Source of the DNA: Asticcacaulis sp. AC460
Lineage (GTDB): Bacteria; Pseudomonadota; Alphaproteobacteria; Caulobacterales; Caulobacteraceae
Assembly (NCBI RefSeq): GCF_000495795.1
Contig: NZ_AWGD01000036.1
Coordinates: 124,001 to 188,000 of the forward strand
Reading direction: 5' to 3'
DNA: 64,000 nucleotides
The notes beneath the pieces are model-generated. The model was not told where the DNA came from, did no database searches, and saw nothing but the letters and a program-made list of their open reading frames with translations. The position numbers and the translations under genes are program-made. This document shows positions 36,302-44,931 of this stretch, in pieces. The stretch's first letter is position 1; every line of letters starts with the position of its first letter.

Positions 36302-38155
36302 ATGATCAAGCGCCCCCTCCTCCTCTCCGCCGCCGTCGCGGCCCTGGCTCCGGCCGCCTTCGCTCAAGACGAAGACGTCATCATTTCCGTCACGCGCCAG
36401 CCCCTGCCCGCCTCCAAGGTCGGCCAGGCCGTTGCCGTCCTCGACCAGACCGATATCGATACCTATCAGTCGGTCTATCTTGCCGACCTGCTGACCCACA
36501 CGCCCAGCCTGGTCGTCACCCGCAACGGTCCCCCGGGCGCGGCCGCCAGCGCCTCGATTCGCGGCGCCGGCGCCGACCATACCCTGTACCTGCTGGATGG
36601 CATCCGGCTGAACGACCCGTCCCAGGTCGGCGGCGGCGCCAATCTGGGCCTGATCGCCGCCGACGACGCCGGTCGCATCGAAGTCCTGCGCGGCCCCCTG
36701 TCCACCCTCTGGGGTTCGGGCGCCCTGGGCGGCGTGGTGAGCATCACCAGCCGCGACAGCCATGCCCCGCTCGAAGCCACCGCCGCGTTCGAAGGCTATG
36801 ACGAATACGGTTCCGCCCGCACCGCCGTGGGCGGCAAGACAGACCGTTTCACCTGGCGGCTGTTCGGCAGTTCGGTTAGCGACGACGGCGTTTCGACCTT
36901 CGCCGGCGGCAGCGAAGCCGACGCCTTCACCCAGACCAGCCTGGCGGCCAGGGGCAGTCTGGCGGTCACCGACTCGGTCACTCTGCGCGCCTTCACCACC
37001 TACAGCCGCAGCCGCAACGACTATGACGGCTATCCGGCGCCGCTCTATGCCTTTGCTGATACCGGCGAGTTCGGCCGCACCGCGACCCGCCTGAGCGCTG
37101 TCGCCCTGGAACACCGCTTCGACAAGGGCGAACAGGTCCTGTCGTTCAGCGAAAGCCAAGCCGATCGCCACGACTTTTTCAGCGACGGTTCGGAATTCGT
37201 CGCCCGCGGCGGCATCCAGTCAGCCGACTACCACATCCTGTACCACGTGAGCGACGCCACCCGTCTGCTGGGCGGCGTGTCGTACGAACGCGACACCATG
37301 CGCATCGCCAGCCCGGCGCCGTGGGATCCCAACCCGACGCCGCTGAGCGTCTCGGTCAACACCGCCAGCGTCTACGGCCAGCTCACCCAGGATGTCGGCC
37401 CGGCCACCCTGGCCGTCAGCGCCCGCCACGATGACAGCTCCAGCTTCGGCGCGCTGGACATCGTCCAGGCCTCCGTCAGCGCCCCGGTCGGACCGTTCCG
37501 CCTGCACGCCAGCGCCGGCACCGGCGTCAAGGTGCCGAGCCTCTATCAGCTCTACAGCGACTACGGCTCGGCCGGCCTTGTGCCGGAAAACGGCGTCACT
37601 ATCGACGCCGGCGCCGACTACGTGCTCGCTGATGGCCGGATCGGCGTCACCGTCTTTACCCGCACGGTGCGCGACCTGATCAACTTCGGCTATGACGGCT
37701 GCCAGCCGGCCCAGCTTTATGGCTGCTACGGCAATATCGACCGGTCGAAAGCCAGCGGCGTCGAGCTGACCGGCGCCTATGCGATCGGTGCCTGGACGAT
37801 CCGCGGCGACTACAGCTTCCTCGACACGCGCAACGAGTCCGCCGGCCTGACCGGCAAGGCCCTGCCGCGCGCGCCTGAGCAACTGGGCAGCCTGGATGTC
37901 GACTATCGGGTAACGGAAAAGGTGTCGCTGGGACTCGGCCTGCGCCATGTCGGCGACAGCTTCGACAACGCGTCGAATACGCGCGTGCTGCAGGCCTATG
38001 ACCTGGTAGACCTGAGGGCGTCCTACAATGTGAACGACCGCGTGCGGGTGTATGGCCGGATCGAAAATGCCGGCGATGCGCGCTATGAAACGGCCAGTTT
38101 CTACGGCCAGCCGGGCCGCCGGATATGGCTGGGGGTATCCGCACGCGTCTTTTAA
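36302..38155 (+). CDS. btuB: BtuB-like TonB-dependent cobalamin receptor
   Basis: 617 aa outer-membrane receptor. Signal peptide of ~23 residues ending AAFAQ, TonB box in EDVIISVTRQ, plug domain with LTHTPSLVVTRNG and IRGAGADHTLYLLDGIRLNDPS, then a 22-strand beta barrel ending in RIWLGVSARVF (terminal Phe). Cobalamin as substrate is inferred from the riboswitch upstream and the BtuB length. ATG 36302 is the first start behind the riboswitch. Two Cys in a loop near 470 (DGCQPAQLYGCYG) may form a disulphide. Confidence 0.93.
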   Translation: MIKRPLLLSAAVAALAPAAFAQDEDVIISVTRQPLPASKVGQAVAVLDQTDIDTYQSVYLADLLTHTPSLVVTRNGPPGAAASASIRGAGADHTLYLLDGIRLNDPSQVGGGANLGLIAADDAGRIEVLRGPLSTLWGSGALGGVVSITSRDSHAPLEATAAFEGYDEYGSARTAVGGKTDRFTWRLFGSSVSDDGVSTFAGGSEADAFTQTSLAARGSLAVTDSVTLRAFTTYSRSRNDYDGYPAPLYAFADTGEFGRTATRLSAVALEHRFDKGEQVLSFSESQADRHDFFSDGSEFVARGGIQSADYHILYHVSDATRLLGGVSYERDTMRIASPAPWDPNPTPLSVSVNTASVYGQLTQDVGPATLAVSARHDDSSSFGALDIVQASVSAPVGPFRLHASAGTGVKVPSLYQLYSDYGSAGLVPENGVTIDAGADYVLADGRIGVTVFTRTVRDLINFGYDGCQPAQLYGCYGNIDRSKASGVELTGAYAIGAWTIRGDYSFLDTRNESAGLTGKALPRAPEQLGSLDVDYRVTEKVSLGLGLRHVGDSFDNASNTRVLQAYDLVDLRASYNVNDRVRVYGRIENAGDARYETASFYGQPGRRIWLGVSARVF

Positions 38156-38160
38156 ACTGG

Positions 38161-38183
38161 CAACCCCCGCGAACAGGGGGTTG
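38161..38183 (+). terminator. Hairpin immediately after btuB
   Basis: CAACCCCC-gcgaaca-GGGGGTTG followed by TCTTG. It starts five bases after the btuB stop. The short T stretch makes it a moderate terminator. Confidence 0.65.
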
Positions 38184-38255
38184 TCTTGAACCACCGACAT
38201 GACAAGAGTGGCAATGTTCTTTTAAGTCATTACCTGAATAGTCTTTTTCCCATCA

Positions 38256-38289
38256 GGCCGCGGGGCTCCAACTCCCGCGGTCTTTTTTT
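38256..38289 (+). terminator. Strong rho-independent terminator
   Basis: GGCCGCGGG-gctccaact-CCCGCGGTC followed by seven T. It sits between the convergent btuB and moaC genes and ends btuB transcription; the A-rich side could also serve the other strand. Confidence 0.85.
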
Positions 38290-38302
38290 ATGGTTCAAAT
38301 CC

Positions 38303-38776
38303 TTAGAGCGCTCCGAAGTCCGCCTTGCCACCGATCTTGGCCACGACTTCAACGCCTTCGATCCGCATGGCCTTATCGACCGCTTTCAACATGTCGTACA
38401 GCGTCAGCGCCGCAACACTCACGGCAGTCAGGGCTTCCATCTCAACCCCGGTCTGGCCGGTCGTCCTGACCTCGGCCGAAATCGCAAAGCCCGGCAATGC
38501 ACTGTCTTCGACGATCTCGACCTTGACCTTGCTTAACGCCAGCGGATGACACAGCGGGATCAGGTCCGCCGTTTTCTTGGCCGCCATCACCCCGGCCAGT
38601 TCCGCCGTCGATACCACCGCGCCCTTGGGGGCCTTGCCTTCGCGCACCAGGTCCAGCGTCGCCGCGGCGCAGATCAGCCGGCCCACGGCCCGCGCCGTGC
38701 GTGCCGTCACCGGCTTATCCGAAACATCGACCATGCGCGCCCGGCCGGCGGCATCGATATGCGACAGATCGCTCAT
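38303..38776 (-). CDS. moaC: MoaC, cyclic pyranopterin monophosphate synthase
   Basis: 157 aa. With MoaA it forms cPMP, the first step of molybdenum cofactor synthesis. Family landmarks: [64 protein letters not shown] and the terminal GGKADF. ATG 38776 overlaps the moaE stop by four bases; the longer frame is unlikely. Confidence 0.96.
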   Translation of the reverse strand: MSDLSHIDAAGRARMVDVSDKPVTARTARAVGRLICAAATLDLVREGKAPKGAVVSTAELAGVMAAKKTADLIPLCHPLALSKVKVEIVEDSALPGFAISAEVRTTGQTGVEMEALTAVSVAALTLYDMLKAVDKAMRIEGVEVVAKIGGKADFGAL

Positions 38777-39216
38777 GACCACCTCTTCAAGCTTGCCGCA
38801 TCCTCGGGCCGCGGCTCGATCCAGCGGTCGAGGCCGTCGCCGACCTCGCGTTTCCACAAGGCCGCCTCGGACTTCAGCCGGTCCATCATATAGTCCACCG
38901 CTTCGAAGGCCGCGCGCCGGTGCTCGGAGGCCGCCGCCACGAAGACCACCGGTTCCCCGGCCTCGACCCGGCCGCAGCGATGCAGCACCGCCACCGCCCG
39001 GATGTCGAATCGTGCCTTGGCAGCATCGGCGATGGCGCGGATCGATGCCTCTGTCATGCCGGGATACCAGTCGAGATAAAGGTAATCGACCCCGCCCGCT
39101 TCGGACCTCACCACGCCGGTAAAGGCGGCCACTGCGCCATAGTGGCCGTGTTCCACCAGGAACTCGCCATGGGCAGCGGCGGCATTAAGTGGCTGTTCCA
39201 GAAGTTGAATCCGCAC
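38773..39216 (-). CDS. moaE: MoaE, molybdopterin synthase large subunit
   Basis: 147 aa. Takes sulphur from thiocarboxylated MoaD to convert cPMP to molybdopterin. [78 protein letters not shown] pattern (Lys catalytic). GTG 39216 is chosen because GGGAGG, inside the end of moaD, lies five bases upstream. Confidence 0.94.
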   Translation of the reverse strand: MRIQLLEQPLNAAAAHGEFLVEHGHYGAVAAFTGVVRSEAGGVDYLYLDWYPGMTEASIRAIADAAKARFDIRAVAVLHRCGRVEAGEPVVFVAAASEHRRAAFEAVDYMMDRLKSEAALWKREVGDGLDRWIEPRPEDAASLKRWS

Positions 39217-39217
39217 C

Positions 39218-39439
39218 CTAACCTCCCGAAAAGACCGAAAAAAACGCCACCTCGTCGCCATCGGCCAGGGTCTGGTCGCTAAAGACCTGAACCTGGTTGA
39301 CGCTCATTCGCACAGCCGCCGCATCCCCGGCGAAAAGCGAGTCACGCAGGCCAACCAGGCTGTCGGCGTCGCGTACGGTCTTTCGCATGCCGGTAATATC
39401 TGCCATACGGCCGAAAAAAAGAACCTGAACCTGCGCCAT
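39218..39439 (-). CDS. moaD: MoaD, molybdopterin synthase sulphur carrier
   Basis: 73 aa ubiquitin-like protein ending in Gly-Gly (FFSVFSGG), the site of thiocarboxylation. N-terminal VQVLFFGRMADITGMRK and DGDEVAFF are typical. ATG 39439 gives the normal length. The order moaD-moaE-moaC in one unit fits molybdenum cofactor synthesis. Confidence 0.93.
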   Translation of the reverse strand: MAQVQVLFFGRMADITGMRKTVRDADSLVGLRDSLFAGDAAAVRMSVNQVQVFSDQTLADGDEVAFFSVFSGG

Positions 39440-39585
39440 ATTTCCTCGCGCCAACGCTTGATCAAACGGACCTTGCGTCAACCGCCGGCAAAATTCTATA
39501 GCCAAACGCCGCATAACTGCTTGATAAAGGCCCCATAACCGGTTCAATACCCCTCGATCAAGCCAAGCCTTTCCTCCGGGTCTAC

Positions 39586-40749
39586 ATGAGTCTCTCCAAT
39601 TACCGGCTTCTGCGATTCCTGGCCCGGCTCTTCGGCAAGAAATCCAACACCCTCCCCCTGCCCGAACCGTCGGACCCGGCGTCGTTCAAGGTGCTGTTGC
39701 ATCGGCCGCAGGTCTATCTCGATACCGAGCGTCTGAAGGCCTTCTATACCGGCAAGCGCATTCTGGTCACCGGCGCCGGCGGTTCGATCGGCTCGGAAAT
39801 CTGCAAGCAGGCTCTGTCCCTGGGGGCCGGCCACGTCACCCTGGTCGATCACTCGGAACTGGCGCTGTATGAGATCGAGCGCGCCATCCGCAGCGACTTC
39901 CCCAATGTTACGGCGCGGCCGGTCCTATGTTCGATCCGGCGCAAGGAGCGTTTCGCCGCGGTCGTCGCCGAGGCCAAGCCGGACTTTATCTTCCACGCCG
40001 CCGCGCTGAAGCACGTGCCGATGGTCGAGCTCAATCCGTGCGAAGCCGTGCTGACCAACGTCCTGGGGACACAGTACGTCATCGACGCCGCCAAGGCCGC
40101 CGGCGTCAAGCAGCTGGTGCTGATCTCGTCGGACAAGGCCGTGGCGCCGTCGTCGCTGATGGGCGCCACTAAGCGCCTGGCCGAACATCTGATCCGCACC
40201 CAGATTTCCGATACCCATCAGGCCTGTGTCGTCCGCTTCGGCAATGTGCTGGGCTCGACGGGCTCGGTGGTGCCGCTGTTTACCTCGCAGATCCAGCGCG
40301 GCGGACCGATCACACTGACCGACAAGGATGTCGAGCGCTACTTCATGACGATTTTCGAGGCGGTCCAGTTGGTCCTGACCTCAGCCATGTACAATGCCCA
40401 GACGCCCGATCATAAGTCCGGACTATATATCCTGGAGATGGGGACGCCGATCAAGATCATGGATCTGGCAACCCGAATGATCAAACTGTACGGCCTCACA
40501 CCGGACAAGGACATCAAGATCACCTTCACCGGCCTGCGCGAGGGGGAAAAGATCACCGAGGCCCTTGTCGACGACAACGAGATTCGCGAACAGGTCCAGC
40601 CGGGCATCTACGAGGTGGTCAACCAGGCCCATGTCGACGCCGTCGGCGACGAGATCATGCAGACCCTGTACGGCCTGGCCCAGGAAGGCCACGACGAACA
40701 GGCCAAGACCATGACCTTCAACCTGGTCAAGTCGCTAAGGTCGGTTTAA
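39586..40749 (+). CDS. FlaA1/WbpM-type UDP-sugar 4,6-dehydratase (CapD family)
   Basis: 387 aa, extended SDR. It has only a short N-terminal extension before TGAGGSIGSEICKQAL, with no four-span N-terminal membrane domain as in WbpM. SSDKAVAPSSLMGATKRLAEHL replaces the usual YxxxK tyrosine by Met (MGATK), the hallmark of UDP-GlcNAc 4,6-dehydratases that use Asp/Lys. FTGLREGEKITEAL is the C-terminal family block. Probable role: making 6-deoxy amino sugars for a surface glycan. Confidence 0.88.
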   Translation: MSLSNYRLLRFLARLFGKKSNTLPLPEPSDPASFKVLLHRPQVYLDTERLKAFYTGKRILVTGAGGSIGSEICKQALSLGAGHVTLVDHSELALYEIERAIRSDFPNVTARPVLCSIRRKERFAAVVAEAKPDFIFHAAALKHVPMVELNPCEAVLTNVLGTQYVIDAAKAAGVKQLVLISSDKAVAPSSLMGATKRLAEHLIRTQISDTHQACVVRFGNVLGSTGSVVPLFTSQIQRGGPITLTDKDVERYFMTIFEAVQLVLTSAMYNAQTPDHKSGLYILEMGTPIKIMDLATRMIKLYGLTPDKDIKITFTGLREGEKITEALVDDNEIREQVQPGIYEVVNQAHVDAVGDEIMQTLYGLAQEGHDEQAKTMTFNLVKSLRSV

Positions 40750-40823
40750 GTCCCCTTGCTTCCTTATCCGGCATGCCGCATAGCTTGGCCGCATAATCGG
40801 TTACGGATGAAACGGAGGCGCGC

Positions 40824-41687
40824 ATGATCGCCCTAGCCCTGCACGGCGGCGCCGGCGCCCGCCACGGCCGCGACTATTCCGCCGAAATCGACCATATGCG
40901 CGAAGTCGCCACGACCGCCCGCGACGCCCTGCGCAGAGGGGGCCGCGCCTTCGACGTCGTTACCGAAGCCGTCGTCGCGCTGGAGGATTCCGGCCTCTAT
41001 GTCGCCGGACGCGGCGCCTCGCCCAATGCCGCCGGCCAGTATGAGCTGGACGCCAGCCTGATGCGCGGCGCCGACCAGGCCTGCGGCGCTGTCGCCGCGT
41101 TACAGAACTTCCAGAACCCTATCCGCGTCGCCCGCGCCGTGCTGGAAAAGACGCCGCATGTCATGCTGGCCGGCGAAGGTGCCGCCCGGTTTGCCGACGA
41201 TCAGGGCATGGCACGCCTGCCCGACGGCACGGCCTGGTTCACCCGCGCCGGCCGTGGTGAATCCAACCACCCACCGGGAACGCTGAGCCATGGCACGGTC
41301 GGCTGTGTCTGTCTCGATTCGTATGGCGAGCTGGCGGCAGCGACCTCGACCGCCGGCGTCTTCGGCAAGCTCCCCGGCCGGGTCGGCGACACGCCGCTGA
41401 TCGGCGCCGGCACCTGGGCCGACCTGCAGACCGCGGTCTCCTGCACCGGCCAGGGCGAATACTTCATCCGGATCAATGCCGCCGCGCAACTCGCCTTCCG
41501 CCACATGGCCGGCGAACCGCTGGACGACGCCGCCGACGCCGTTCTGGGCCAAATCGCCGGCATGGGCGGCGAAGGCGGCCTGATCGCCGTCAATGCCGTG
41601 GGCCATGTCAGCGTGCCCTTCCGGTCCCAGGGTATGAAACGCGCCTGGTTCAGCGGCGACGGAGACATTTGTTCGGAAGCGTTTTAA
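40824..41687 (+). CDS. iaaA: Isoaspartyl peptidase / L-asparaginase (Ntn hydrolase)
   Basis: 287 aa. IALALHGGAGA start, autocleavage before T158 in SHGTVGCVCLD, substrate Arg and Gly-rich GDTPLIGAGTWAD loop. Plant-type asparaginase that removes beta-aspartyl dipeptides. Single-chain precursor length is normal. GGAGGCG lies ahead of ATG 40824. Confidence 0.94.
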   Translation: MIALALHGGAGARHGRDYSAEIDHMREVATTARDALRRGGRAFDVVTEAVVALEDSGLYVAGRGASPNAAGQYELDASLMRGADQACGAVAALQNFQNPIRVARAVLEKTPHVMLAGEGAARFADDQGMARLPDGTAWFTRAGRGESNHPPGTLSHGTVGCVCLDSYGELAAATSTAGVFGKLPGRVGDTPLIGAGTWADLQTAVSCTGQGEYFIRINAAAQLAFRHMAGEPLDDAADAVLGQIAGMGGEGGLIAVNAVGHVSVPFRSQGMKRAWFSGDGDICSEAF

Positions 41688-41715
41688 GATAAGGGCGGTT
41701 TAAAGGGAAGCTGCC

Positions 41716-43134
41716 ATGCCAGAGCCCCATTTTCGTCTCAAGGACACGCTAGGCTTCGAACCGAGAAGTCAGTTTTTTGGCGTTAGGCGTGGTTCTGTGG
41801 ATTTCGAGTCGGCATTGGCGTTATCGCGTTTTGGATTGGGCAGCACGGCCGCCGGGCTGGAAGCCCTGCCGCGGCCGGCGCGCGACCTGATCTTCGACGA
41901 AATCGACCGCGGGCGCGTGGCGGCTCCGGGCAATGGCCGGCTGTCCGCCTCCGAAACCCTGATCTCCGAGGCCGCCGCCTTCTTCCAGACGCGGCTGAAA
42001 CCGGGTGAAACCAAAACGCAGTCTCCGATCGGCGCCGCTCTGGATGCCGAACTGACCGCCCGCTATCACGACATCTACCTGACCGCGCCGGTCGGTTTCG
42101 GCGAGCGCCTGGTCATGTTCTGGATGAACCATTTCGCCGTCAGCCTGGATAAGGGCGCCGCGGTCCATATCTCTACCGGCGCCTATGAACGCGAAGCCAT
42201 CCGGCCCTATGTATTCGGCCGGTTCACCGACATGCTGCTGGCGGTCGAAACCCACCCGACCATGTTGTACTACCTCGACAACGTCACCTCGACCGGGCCC
42301 AATTCGAAGACCGGCCAGCGCCTGGGGCGCGACATCAACGAAAACCTGGCGCGCGAGATCCTGGAACTGCACACCCTGGGTGTCGATTCCGGCTACAGCC
42401 AGGCCGATGTCACCGCCTTCGCCAAGGCACTGACCGGATGGACGGCCAACAAACAGTCCGGCCGTGACGGTCCGGTCGGCGGCTTTACCTTCCGCGGCAA
42501 CCAGCACGAGCCCGGCGAAAAGACCATTCTGGGCGAAGACTACCACGCGGATGGCTTCTTCCAGGCGGCCGATATCCTGGTGTCCCTGTCCAATCACCCG
42601 GCGACGGCGAAACACCTGTCGACCAAGCTGGCGCGGCACTTCGTCTCCGATACGCCGCCGAAAACCCTGGTCGACCGGCTGAGCAGTACCTGGCTGGACA
42701 CCGGCGGCGACCTTCAGGCCGTCTATGCTACCCTGATTGAGTCCGAAGAATCCTGGTCACCGGCGCCGGCCAAGCTGCGCACGCCTCAAGAGCACCTGAT
42801 CGCCATGTTGCGCGCCACCGACACGCAGTTGGCGCCCGGCCTGATCAAGCGCACCCTGACGGCCATGGGCCAGCCGCAGTGGAAACCGCCCGGACCGAAC
42901 GGCTTTCCCGACGTCAACGCCGCCTGGCTGACGCCGGAGGGCCTGAGCGCGCGCATGGAGGTGGCCGCCCTGGTCGCCGCCAAGACGGCGCGCGACACCG
43001 ATCCGCGCGAATTCGCCCCGGCCATATTGGGACCACGCCTCAGCGACGGGACCCTGGCCGCCATCGAGCGCGCCGACACCCTGCGCCAGGGTATCAGCCT
43101 GGCCTTCATGGCTCCTGAATTCGTGAGGCGCTGA
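41716..43134 (+). CDS. DUF1800 family protein
   Basis: 472 aa. GEFIGER-like segment here reads GFGERLVMFWMNHFAVS; further blocks TDMLLAVETHPTMLYYLDN, NENLAREILELHTLGVDSGYSQADVTAFAKALTGW and LSTKLARHFVSD define DUF1800. Function not established; the family is often paired with DUF1501. ATG 41716 has AGGGAAG upstream. A GTG at 41797 (VDFESALALSRFG) would give a more usual N-terminus. Confidence 0.85.
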   Translation: MPEPHFRLKDTLGFEPRSQFFGVRRGSVDFESALALSRFGLGSTAAGLEALPRPARDLIFDEIDRGRVAAPGNGRLSASETLISEAAAFFQTRLKPGETKTQSPIGAALDAELTARYHDIYLTAPVGFGERLVMFWMNHFAVSLDKGAAVHISTGAYEREAIRPYVFGRFTDMLLAVETHPTMLYYLDNVTSTGPNSKTGQRLGRDINENLAREILELHTLGVDSGYSQADVTAFAKALTGWTANKQSGRDGPVGGFTFRGNQHEPGEKTILGEDYHADGFFQAADILVSLSNHPATAKHLSTKLARHFVSDTPPKTLVDRLSSTWLDTGGDLQAVYATLIESEESWSPAPAKLRTPQEHLIAMLRATDTQLAPGLIKRTLTAMGQPQWKPPGPNGFPDVNAAWLTPEGLSARMEVAALVAAKTARDTDPREFAPAILGPRLSDGTLAAIERADTLRQGISLAFMAPEFVRR

Positions 43135-43136
43135 CC

Positions 43137-44297
43137 ATGATGAACCGCCGCCATTTCCTGGGCGTCACCGGCACCGCCGCCTTCGGCGCCTTTATTCCGC
43201 GCATCGCCTCGGCCGCCGGGGCGCGCGATCCGCGCTTCGTCACGATCATCCTGCGCGGCGCCCTGGATGGCCTGACCGCTGTGCCGCCGGTCGGCGATCC
43301 GGACTATGCGCGCCTGCGCCAGGCCTTCGCCATCACCTCTCCGCTGAAGCTGGATGGCCTGTTCGCCCTGCACCCGTCGCTGCCCAACCTCGAGCGATAT
43401 TACAAGGCCGGCCAGGCCACCATCGTCCATGCCAGCGCCACGCCCTACCGCGCCCGGTCGCACTTCGATGGCCAGGACGTGCTCGAGTCGGGCTATGCGA
43501 CACCGGGCTATACCAAGACCGGCTGGCTGAACCGGCTGCTGAAGGCCCTCCCCGCCGCCCAGCGCGCCGGTGGCAGCGGCCTGGCTGTCGGGACCGTGCC
43601 GCCGCTGGTCATGCGCGGCTCGGCCGAGGTCATGGGCTGGGCGCCGTCGTCCTTGAACCTGCGGGACGATAACTTGCCGCCGCGTATCCTGGCTATGTAC
43701 CAGGACTCCGATCCGGCCCTGGCGCGGGCCTTCGACACCGCCCTGGCGACCGACCGGCTGGCCGGCGAAACCACCGGCGAAGTACCGGGCAAATACCCGA
43801 TGACGGCCATGGCGAGCGGCGCGGCGCGGTTGCTGGCGCGCGACGACGGCCCGCGCGTGGCGGCCCTGGCCTTCAACGGCTGGGACACCCATACGCGCGA
43901 AGCGAAGAAATTGGCCGAACTGTTGGCTGATCTGGACGGCGCCCTGGCCGCGTTCGAGACCGAACTCGGCCCGAAATGGCGCGACACGGTGATCCTGGTG
44001 GCGACCGAGTTCGGCCGCACAGCGGCCATCAACGGCACCCAGGGCACCGACCACGGTCAGGCGACGGCGGCCTATCTGGTCGGCGGCGGGGTCAAGGGCG
44101 GCCGGGTGATCGCCGACTGGCCCGGCCTGGGTAAGGCGCAGCTGTACGAAGGCCGCGACCTAATGCCGACGACCGACCTGCGCGCGGTCATCAAGGGCAC
44201 CCTGACGGAGCTGTACGATCTGTCGCCGAGCGTTCTGGCGAGCGATATCTTCCCGGACTCGGCTGGTATCAAGCCGGCGACCGGCTGGATTGCCTGA
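43137..44297 (+). CDS. DUF1501 family Tat-exported protein
   Basis: 386 aa. The N-terminus MNRRHFLGVTGTAAFGAFIPRIASAA is a twin-arginine signal (two Arg followed by a hydrophobic stretch and an Ala-rich cleavage site). The mature part is sulfatase/alkaline-phosphatase-like: RGALDGLTAVPP, FDGQDVLESG, FNGWDTHTREAK, ATEFGRTAAINGTQGTDHGQ. Two bases after DUF1800, so translationally coupled. The pair probably acts together in the periplasm. Confidence 0.88.
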   Translation: MMNRRHFLGVTGTAAFGAFIPRIASAAGARDPRFVTIILRGALDGLTAVPPVGDPDYARLRQAFAITSPLKLDGLFALHPSLPNLERYYKAGQATIVHASATPYRARSHFDGQDVLESGYATPGYTKTGWLNRLLKALPAAQRAGGSGLAVGTVPPLVMRGSAEVMGWAPSSLNLRDDNLPPRILAMYQDSDPALARAFDTALATDRLAGETTGEVPGKYPMTAMASGAARLLARDDGPRVAALAFNGWDTHTREAKKLAELLADLDGALAAFETELGPKWRDTVILVATEFGRTAAINGTQGTDHGQATAAYLVGGGVKGGRVIADWPGLGKAQLYEGRDLMPTTDLRAVIKGTLTELYDLSPSVLASDIFPDSAGIKPATGWIA

Positions 44298-44562
44298 AGC
44301 CGCACGGCCTGCGACGCCCTGTCACATCCAAAATTTCCGAAATAAGAACACCGTTCCGAGAAAATTTCCGACGGCGTACATGCACACGCTCAGATTTATG
44401 CGCAGCGCACAATAACGCGCCATTCTTACAATTTTGTAATTATAACTCATTGATTTTGCGTAATAATTAAATCGAGTTCATGACTTGGTATTAATTTGAA
44501 CTATGCACGCCGGGGGCGCATATCACGGACATCAGCAACGTGCTTCACAAGGAGTTAAGCCA
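44298..44562 (+). promoter_or_regulatory. AT-rich leader region of the micro-ORF unit
   Basis: 265 bases, the AT-richest stretch of the neighbourhood between 44380 and 44510 (for example TACAATTTTGTAATTATAAC and GTAATAATTAAATCG). It is very probably a promoter region for the two small genes that follow. TACAAaaTTGTA-like dyad symmetry is visible at about 44427-44440. No gene seen in it. Confidence 0.45.
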
Positions 44563-44703
44563 ATGTCCACCCCCGTCGCTACCGCTTCCGCCCTCTTCGC
44601 CCTGACCCTGTTCATGGTCGTTTCGCTGGTCACCGCCACCGGCCCGGCCAACACCCTCCAAAGCAGCCTGGCCACCGTCGAAGCCGCCGCTTCGAACGGC
44701 TGA
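44563..44703 (+). CDS. Micro-protein 1, 46 aa, one membrane span
   Basis: Starts with a strong AAGGAG site nine bases ahead of the ATG. Residues ~8-26 (ASALFALTLFMVVSLVTA) form a membrane span or signal-like segment; the rest is short and polar. Not recognised. The pattern FALTLFMVVSL resembles that of the next micro-ORF, suggesting an ancestral duplication. Codons have G/C in the third position as in other genes here. Confidence 0.7.
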   Translation: MSTPVATASALFALTLFMVVSLVTATGPANTLQSSLATVEAAASNG

Positions 44704-44741
44704 TCCCCCTCACCTCAACCCATCATCAAAGGAATCTTATC

Positions 44742-44828
44742 ATGACCCGCACCATGCCCACCATCTTCGCCCTGGCGACCTTCACCGCCTTCATGGCCAT
44801 CGCCCTGTTCAGCCTCGGCGGTTTCTAA
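44742..44828 (+). CDS. Micro-protein 2, 28 aa, one membrane span
   Basis: 28 codons: MTRTMPTIFALATFTAF is the N-terminal part and the peptide ends SLGGF. AAAGGAA lies seven to nine bases before the ATG. Almost the whole peptide is a hydrophobic helix. It follows micro-protein 1 after 38 bases and is closed by a strong terminator. No known family that I can name; membrane regulator or toxin-like peptide are possibilities only. Confidence 0.6.
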   Translation: MTRTMPTIFALATFTAFMAIALFSLGGF

Positions 44829-44856
44829 CCCCACCTGTAAGCCCAAGCGTAAAACA

Positions 44857-44904
44857 AGGCGCGCGGAGCCCCAAATCCTGGGATGCTCCCGCGCCTGTTT
44901 CTTT
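44857..44904 (+). terminator. Terminator of the micro-ORF unit
   Basis: AGGCGCGcGGAGC paired with GCTCCCGCGCCT across a 15-base loop, one bulged C, then GTTTCTTT. It begins 28 bases after micro-protein 2, separating the unit from the ATPase gene. Confidence 0.8.
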
Positions 44905-44931
44905 GCCCGCGGACTTACGCTAGGGTTGCGT

